From Pseudomonadota bacterium (GTDB lineage Bacteria; Pseudomonadota; Alphaproteobacteria; Rhizobiales; Hyphomicrobiaceae), in the NCBI GenBank assembly GCA_021812845.1, contig JAKAML010000020.1:1-10376 (forward strand): a DNA stretch of 10,376 nt. Direction: 5' to 3'. The position numbers were made by a program, and so were the translations under genes. The first letter of the stretch is position 1; every line of letters begins with the position of its first letter. The notes beneath the pieces are model-generated. The model was not told where the DNA came from and made no database searches. It worked only from the letters and a program-made list of their open reading frames with translations. Positions 7,003-10,376 of the stretch are shown here, piece after piece.

Positions 7003-7010
7003 GAATCCAA

Positions 7011-7070
7011 CGCTCGCCCGCGACGACCTCGGCCCGAGCCTGAAGGCCGAGCTCAGGAAGATGGTGTGAG
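7011..7070 (+). repeat. 60-bp direct repeat, right copy (orphan galU 3' end)
   Basis: This is an exact copy of 3157-3216. It could encode '..LARDDLGPSLKAELRKMV' plus stop (7067-7069) on the plus strand but has no gene body in front of it, so it is an orphan galU tail. It ends 9 bp before the first base of the tadG-like stop codon. It marks the right boundary of the cassette. Confidence 0.97.
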
Positions 7071-7079
7071 GGCCGGGGC

Positions 7080-8321
7080 TCAGTTCACGAGCTGCGGCAG
7101 CGTCATGGCGCGGAAGCGGCGGAGCAGCGGGGGCAGCGGGGTCGAGCGGTCGAAATCCGACCGGACGGTCAGCGTGCCGATCGAGTTCAGCACCAGCCGC
7201 TGGGCGACGATCGCGGTGTAGCTCGCCGTCTGATTGGCGGTCGATCGGCTGTTGACGATCATCACCCCGCGCGGCAGGTAGACGGTGCCCTCGATGCGGG
7301 TGTCGCCGTCGCTGTTGATCGTGAAGGCGGGGGCGTCGGTGGTTGCGGTGGCGCGGCTCTGGAACATCAGGACGCCGGCGTAGGTTCCGGACCGCGGCGC
7401 GGTGACGTCCAGCGCGCTGTCGCTGTTGACGTTGAGGCGCGCGTTGGTGCCGGTGAAATGCAGCATCACCTCGGTGCCCGTGACCCGCGACAGCGAGTTG
7501 ACGAGGAACTCGCCGTCGCGGAAGACGTAGATGCCGGGTTGGAGATTGGCGGTGGCTCCGGAGTTGACGACGGTGTCGCCGCAGTAGACGCCGGGAGTCA
7601 TTGTCAGCGTCACCCCCGTGTTGATGGTGAAGTCGGTGTGGTTGCAGCCGCCGGCGGCGGGCTCGGGGAGTTCGAGAAGCGGGTCGGCCTGTCCGGCCTT
7701 GTCGTCGAGCGGCGGCGGCGTGGCGGTGCTGCCGGCGTTGAGGCGGCTGGTGCCGCTGACGTGCAGGCGGGCGGTCGCGACGTGGCTGTTGCTGTTGGCG
7801 AGGAATGCCTCGGTCGCGTGCATCGAGTTGACCTGGACGCCGCAGTCGGCGTCGAGGCGGCTGTCGCTGTTGACGTAGAGTCCGGTCTCTTCGGGCTCGA
7901 GCAGCAGGATGCACTGCGGCGCCACTTTCGCCGCCGCCGCCCGGGCGACGCTGCGTGCCTCGATCGGAAGCCGATCGATGCCGAGGATCTGGCTGATCGT
8001 GGTCGGCACGGCGTCCCGGGCGGAGACGGTCACCGTGTCTCCGGAGATATCCACCTGGGGCGTGGCGGCGCCAGCGTAGTTGCTGGCGAACAGGCGCATG
8101 GCGGTATCGACCCGCGACGGCTCGAGCGCGCCGACGGCAGCGAGTGCGGCGGCGTCGGTCGCCGCCGCCATTCGGCGCTGCGCGCTGGCGGCGCGGCTGT
8201 AGTCGAGGGCGATGCCGGTCACGCCGAGGAGCGCGGCGAGGCTGACGGAGAATACGACGGCAACTGTCCCGCGCTCGTCGCGGCGAAACTCGACAACACT
8301 ACGCATGGCACGCAAACGCAT
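7080..8321 (-). CDS. TadE/TadG-family (Tad/Flp pilus assembly) protein with beta-repeat region
   Basis: The product is 413 residues and is inner-membrane anchored with a large periplasmic part. 'RRDERGTVAVVFSVSLAALL' at 13-32 begins the Tad-type N-terminal segment, with one membrane helix at about 18-38 followed by 'ALDYSRA' and an Ala-rich stretch to 66. From about 148 to 385 a short motif of the form VNSxS recurs about eleven times (for example 149-154, 163-166, 272-276, 297-301, 355-360), which fits a beta-solenoid. Four Cys (137, 160, 226, 247) could form disulphides. 'PGVYCGDTVVNSG' and 'PGIYVFRDGEFLVNS' are typical of alphaproteobacterial members, which usually read VNGN rather than VNS. 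The ATG at 8321 is chosen for GGAG (8333-8330) 8 nt upstream and because the Tad segment starts here; an upstream in-frame ATG at 8621 has neither. No other tad genes are in view. Confidence 0.82.
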   Translation of the reverse strand: MRLRAMRSVVEFRRDERGTVAVVFSVSLAALLGVTGIALDYSRAASAQRRMAAATDAAALAAVGALEPSRVDTAMRLFASNYAGAATPQVDISGDTVTVSARDAVPTTISQILGIDRLPIEARSVARAAAAKVAPQCILLLEPEETGLYVNSDSRLDADCGVQVNSMHATEAFLANSNSHVATARLHVSGTSRLNAGSTATPPPLDDKAGQADPLLELPEPAAGGCNHTDFTINTGVTLTMTPGVYCGDTVVNSGATANLQPGIYVFRDGEFLVNSLSRVTGTEVMLHFTGTNARLNVNSDSALDVTAPRSGTYAGVLMFQSRATATTDAPAFTINSDGDTRIEGTVYLPRGVMIVNSRSTANQTASYTAIVAQRLVLNSIGTLTVRSDFDRSTPLPPLLRRFRAMTLPQLVN

Positions 8322-8604
8322 TTGAAAAGCTCCATCGGGGATGGCCCGAGCATGGGTGCCGGCGGGTAAAGCAATCGCAAATTGCCGCCCGAACCGACGG
8401 CCTCGTCGCCGATGCATGTCGATTGTGCGGAAATCGTTCGTCGATTCCTGCCGAGGGCGTGTGCCGGAATGACGCACTCGGACGGGTCCGACGAGGCGTG
8501 TCGCATTGCGGCAATCCGCCCCCGTGCCGCCTAGACGTTGGTCGCATAGTGTCGATTCTATCGGTGGATAGACGCCGACTATTCCGACCACGGGGAGACT
8601 GGAC
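8322..8604. promoter_or_regulatory. Divergent intergenic region with several dyads
   Basis: These 283 bp separate the divergent tadG-like and reductase-like genes. There are four dyads: GCAAT-N5-ATTGC at 8371-8385, TCGGAC-GG-GTCCGA at 8478-8491, ATTGC-G-GCAAT at 8505-8515, and CTATC-GGTG-GATAG at 8558-8571 nested inside ATAGT (8546-8550) and ACTAT (8578-8582). The first and third share the same half-site. These could be operators for one or both genes. No strong promoter boxes were identified, and no small gene. Confidence 0.4.
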
Positions 8605-9672
8605 ATGGCGCAATCGCGCATTCTGATCCTGGGGGCCTCCTACGGCTCCCTACTCGCCACCAAGCTCGCACTCGCGGGCCACGCGGTGCATCTGGTTTGC
8701 CTGCCGGCCGAGGCCGAGCTCATCAACACCGACGGCCTCCGCGTCAGGATGCCTTCGAAGGCGCTCGGGACCACGGTCGAGGTGCATTCCAAGGCGCTGC
8801 GGGGACCGGTGACGGCCTCGGCGCCGGACACGGTCGATCCGTCGAAATACGATCTCGTCTGCCTCGCCATGCAGGAGCCGCAGTACCGGCTCGCCGGCGT
8901 CCGCGAGCTGCTCGACCGGGTCGGCCGCGCCGGCGTGCCGACCATGTCGATCATGAACATGCCGCCCTTGCCCTATCTGGCGCGCATCCCCGGGCTCGAC
9001 ACGACACAGCTCCGCGACTGCTACGCCGACGCGACGGTGTGGGCCGGGTTCGACCCCGCCAACATGACGCTGTGCAGCCCCGATCCGCAGGCCTTCCGCC
9101 CGCCGGGCGAGCCGGTCAACGTGCTGCAGGTCAGCCTGCCGACCAATTTCAAGGTGGCGCGCTTCCCGTCCGAGAAGGCGACGGCGCTGCTGGCGCGGCT
9201 CGAGGCCGACATCGAGGCGGCGCGGTTCCGCCACGACGGCAAGGACGTCGAGCTGCCGGTCAAGCTCAAGCTGCACTCGTCGATCTTCGTGCCGATGGCC
9301 AAGTGGGCGATGCTGCTCACCGGCAACTACCGCTGCGTGCAGCCGGGCGCGCCACGCGCGATCCGCGATGCCGTGCACGCGGACCTCGCGGCCTCGCGCG
9401 AGATCTACGGCTGGGTGACGGGCCTCTGCCGCACGCTCGGCGCGGCGGCCGAGGATCTCGTTCCGTTCGAGAAGTACGCGGCGGCGGCCCAGGGGCTCGC
9501 GGCACCGTCGTCGGCGGCGCGGGCGCTGGCGGCGGGCGCGCCGTTCATCGAGCGGGTCGACCGCCTGGTGCAGCGGATCGCGCGTCAGAAGGCAATCCCG
9601 ACGGCGCTGATCGACGCCCAGGTCGCGCTTGTCGACCAGAAGCTCGAAGTCAACCGCAAGGCGGCCGCGTGA
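8605..9672 (+). CDS. Ketopantoate reductase-like (ApbA/PanE-type) NAD(P)-binding protein
   Basis: The product is 355 cytoplasmic residues. The N-terminal Rossmann unit reads 'RILILGASYGSLLATKLALA' at 5-24, with strand two ending in 'VHLVCLP' and 'YDLVCLAMQ' at 82-90, the position where PanE relatives have 'D.vivavK'. The C-terminal half is helical: 'LKLHSSIFVPMAKWAMLL' at 221-238 and 'FIERVDRLVQRIARQKAIPT' at 314-333, matching the layout of the ApbA C-terminal domain (a Glu/Asp pair followed by 'gvPT'). The usual GxGxxG/A is GASYGS here, so the second glycine is missing, and several usual PanE residues differ. True ketopantoate reductase activity is therefore doubtful. The substrate is unknown; opine-dehydrogenase-like enzymes are another possibility. 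GGGGAG (8592-8597) lies 7 nt before the ATG. Confidence 0.72.
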   Translation: MAQSRILILGASYGSLLATKLALAGHAVHLVCLPAEAELINTDGLRVRMPSKALGTTVEVHSKALRGPVTASAPDTVDPSKYDLVCLAMQEPQYRLAGVRELLDRVGRAGVPTMSIMNMPPLPYLARIPGLDTTQLRDCYADATVWAGFDPANMTLCSPDPQAFRPPGEPVNVLQVSLPTNFKVARFPSEKATALLARLEADIEAARFRHDGKDVELPVKLKLHSSIFVPMAKWAMLLTGNYRCVQPGAPRAIRDAVHADLAASREIYGWVTGLCRTLGAAAEDLVPFEKYAAAAQGLAAPSSAARALAAGAPFIERVDRLVQRIARQKAIPTALIDAQVALVDQKLEVNRKAAA

Positions 9673-9778
9673 GGCGCCCGGCGGGCGGACGGGTGGTGCT
9701 CCGCGCCGCCCGACCGCTCGCGCCCCGCGTCGGGCTCGTTTCCGGCCTGTCGCAGTCCCAGCCGCAGGCAACTCCGCG

Positions 9779-9810
9779 GCTCCCCGCACGTTATCGAGGT
9801 GCGGGGGAGC
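9779..9810 (+). promoter_or_regulatory. Long hairpin directly before the ribosome-binding site
   Basis: GCTCCCCGCAC (9779-9789) pairs with GTGCGGGGGAGC (9799-9810) with one bulged G around a 9-nt loop, ending 1 nt before the Shine-Dalgarno AAGGAGG (9812-9818). With no T-run it is a poor terminator for the upstream gene. It could stabilise the mRNA 5' end or tune translation of the secreted protein. Confidence 0.5.
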
Positions 9811-9823
9811 GAAGGAGGTCGGC

Positions 9824-10222
9824 ATGTGGCGTAGGGCGACGATCTCGCTATTGGGAGCAGTCGTGACGGCGGCGGTGCCGCTCTGGTCGCAACCGGCGTC
9901 GGCCGAGGCCGAGCGGATGCCTGCCGTGCCGCCGGCTTTCGAGCCGGTCACGCCGGGCGATCCGCAGCGAACCGTTCCCGAGCGGGTCGAGAAGGACGCG
10001 CGGCCGCCACCCACCGCGCCGGCGGCAAAGGAGACCCTGACCGAAAAGCTCGACCGCACCGATGGCGTCCTGAAGCCGCCCTCCGGCATCGCGCCGCCGA
10101 TGAACGTGCCGGCGCCGGCGCCGCATATCGACAGGGAGATGGTCGTCCCGGTGCCGGCTCCGCCGCCGGTGACGTCGCCGCCGGTCGAGCCCCCCGCACC
10201 GCAGCAGCCGCCGCCGAGATAG
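9824..10222 (+). CDS. Small secreted proline-rich protein, conserved hypothetical
   Basis: The product is 132 residues. 'MWRRATISLLGAVVTAAVPL' followed by 'WSQPASA' is a classical Sec signal peptide with likely cleavage after A27, so the mature protein of about 105 residues should be periplasmic. The middle segment 'EKLDRTDGVLKPPSGIAPPM' is its most characteristic part and resembles the '(S/D)xGVIxPPxxxDPxM' core I know from small uncharacterised rhizobial proteins. The tail is almost all Pro/Ala/Val and should be unstructured. The start is secured by AAGGAGG (9812-9818) 5 nt upstream, the best Shine-Dalgarno in the window; in-frame upstream codons lack the signal peptide. Function is unknown. 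It converges with the manC-like gene across 39 bp. Confidence 0.8.
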   Translation: MWRRATISLLGAVVTAAVPLWSQPASAEAERMPAVPPAFEPVTPGDPQRTVPERVEKDARPPPTAPAAKETLTEKLDRTDGVLKPPSGIAPPMNVPAPAPHIDREMVVPVPAPPPVTSPPVEPPAPQQPPPR

Positions 10223-10241
10223 CTCCGAGCAGGCCGGCCCG

Positions 10242-10255
10242 GCGCGGATCCGCGC
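10242..10255. terminator. Perfect palindrome between convergent genes, possible bidirectional terminator
   Basis: GCGCGGATCCGCGC is a 14-bp perfect palindrome in the 39-bp gap between the stop of the proline-rich protein and the stop of the manC-like gene. The place fits a shared terminator, but there is no T-run on either side and the tight centre costs stem pairs. Confidence 0.35.
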
Positions 10256-10261
10256 TCGCGC

Positions 10262-10376
10262 CTACTTCGTCTCCTCGGGCGCGCGATTGTAGATGTCGTC
10301 CGAGCGGACGATGTCGTCCTCGCCGAGATAGGAGCCGATCTGCACCTCGATCAGCTCGAGCGGCACCTTGCCGGGG
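10262..10376 (-). CDS. manC: Mannose-1-phosphate guanylyltransferase/mannose-6-phosphate isomerase, C-terminal end only
   Basis: The stop is TAG at 10264-10262, and 37 complete codons are visible before the right edge. The peptide contains '[20 protein letters not shown]' followed by '[13 protein letters not shown]'. This is the conserved end of the cupin (type II phosphomannose isomerase) domain of ManC/AlgA/CpsB/XanB enzymes, which make GDP-mannose from mannose-1-phosphate and GTP and also isomerise fructose-6-phosphate. A stand-alone cupin isomerase would share this end, so the guanylyltransferase half is assumed from family habit. It fits the sugar-nucleotide theme set by galE and galU. 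Confidence 0.82.
   Translation of the reverse strand, partial: PGKVPLELIEVQIGSYLGEDDIVRSDDIYNRAPEETK

Larger units (their letters stand above)
3157..7070. mobile_element. Putative single-gene defence cassette inserted at the 3' end of galU
   Basis: Two identical 60-bp direct repeats (3157-3216 and 7011-7070) bracket 3794 bp containing one gene, the TIR-STAND protein on the minus strand, with its promoter just inside the right repeat and a hairpin-rich left arm. No recombinase, transposase or tRNA is present, so any movement would need enzymes in trans, or the element is a decayed remnant. Integration into the 3' end of a conserved gene, with the end rebuilt by an element-borne copy, is known for tyrosine- and serine-recombinase islands (for example SCCmec at rlmH). 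Collapse between the repeats would leave an intact galU facing the tadG-like gene with 10 bp between repeat end and that gene's stop. The boundaries are seen directly; mobility is inferred. Confidence 0.7.

Noticed and set aside
6960..7010. Inverted repeats joining the two cassette ends, as in a transposon
   Set aside because: The right inner end does not match the reverse complement of the left inner end at 3217-3250, so a classical DDE transposon with terminal inverted repeats is not supported.
6907..7914. Upstream extension of the TIR-STAND reading frame by 336 residues
   Set aside because: It crosses the right direct repeat and the tadG-like gene in another frame, is Arg/Pro/His-rich and lacks domain features. 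The TIR domain begins exactly at ATG 6906.
8322..8621. N-terminal extension of the tadG-like protein
   Set aside because: It would overlap the divergent gene's start and promoter region. GGAG 8 nt before ATG 8321 and the Tad segment fix the start there.
8650..10089. 479-residue minus-strand open frame
   Set aside because: Antisense to the reductase-like gene and the secreted proline-rich protein gene; Arg/His/Gly-rich translation without motifs.
1..10376. CRISPR array, tRNA or rRNA genes
   Set aside because: No regularly spaced short repeats and no tRNA- or rRNA-like segments were seen. The only long repeat is the pair at 3157-3216 and 7011-7070.

Overview
The window is very GC-rich and looks like an alphaproteobacterial chromosome, most likely Hyphomicrobiales. 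This is inferred from the gene set (MltB-type lytic transglycosylase beside galE/galU, a Tad-type pilus assembly protein, a small proline-rich secreted protein of a type common in rhizobial relatives, and a ManC-type enzyme) and from the base composition. Species cannot be named from the sequence alone.

Layout. Minus strand: the 5' part of a lytic murein transglycosylase (1-740, running off the left edge) and galE (957-1952). Plus strand: galU (2331-3215), divergent from galE. Then comes a 3.85-kb insert holding one large minus-strand gene (3400-6906) for a 1168-residue TIR + NACHT/STAND-like NTPase + helical-repeat protein. After the insert: a minus-strand TadE/TadG-family protein (7080-8321), a plus-strand ketopantoate-reductase-like protein (8605-9672), a small secreted proline-rich protein (9824-10222), and the C-terminal end of a mannose-1-phosphate guanylyltransferase/mannose-6-phosphate isomerase on the minus strand (10262-10376, running off the right edge).

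The main discovery is the insert. The last 59 coding bases of galU plus one more base (3157-3216) are repeated exactly, in the same orientation, at 7011-7070, 3854 bp away. Between the two copies lie only the TIR-STAND gene, a good sigma70-like promoter for it that sits just inside the right boundary, and a 183-bp left arm rich in hairpins. No integrase, transposase or other gene is present. Loss of one repeat plus the insert would leave galU intact and place its stop next to the stop of the convergent tadG-like gene. The sequence therefore looks like a single-gene, probably anti-phage cassette inserted at the 3' end of galU, with galU's end rebuilt or duplicated. NLR-like TIR-STAND proteins are known phage sensors that kill or arrest the cell, usually by NAD+ depletion. 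That role is inferred here from domain content.

How the genes fit together. galU (UDP-glucose), galE (UDP-galactose) and the manC-like gene (GDP-mannose) supply sugar nucleotides for exopolysaccharide or LPS, and the lytic transglycosylase remodels the wall. This is a normal envelope-biogenesis neighbourhood. The TIR-STAND cassette is the only accessory piece. Several intergenic dyads and leader hairpins are listed as possible regulatory sites with low confidence.
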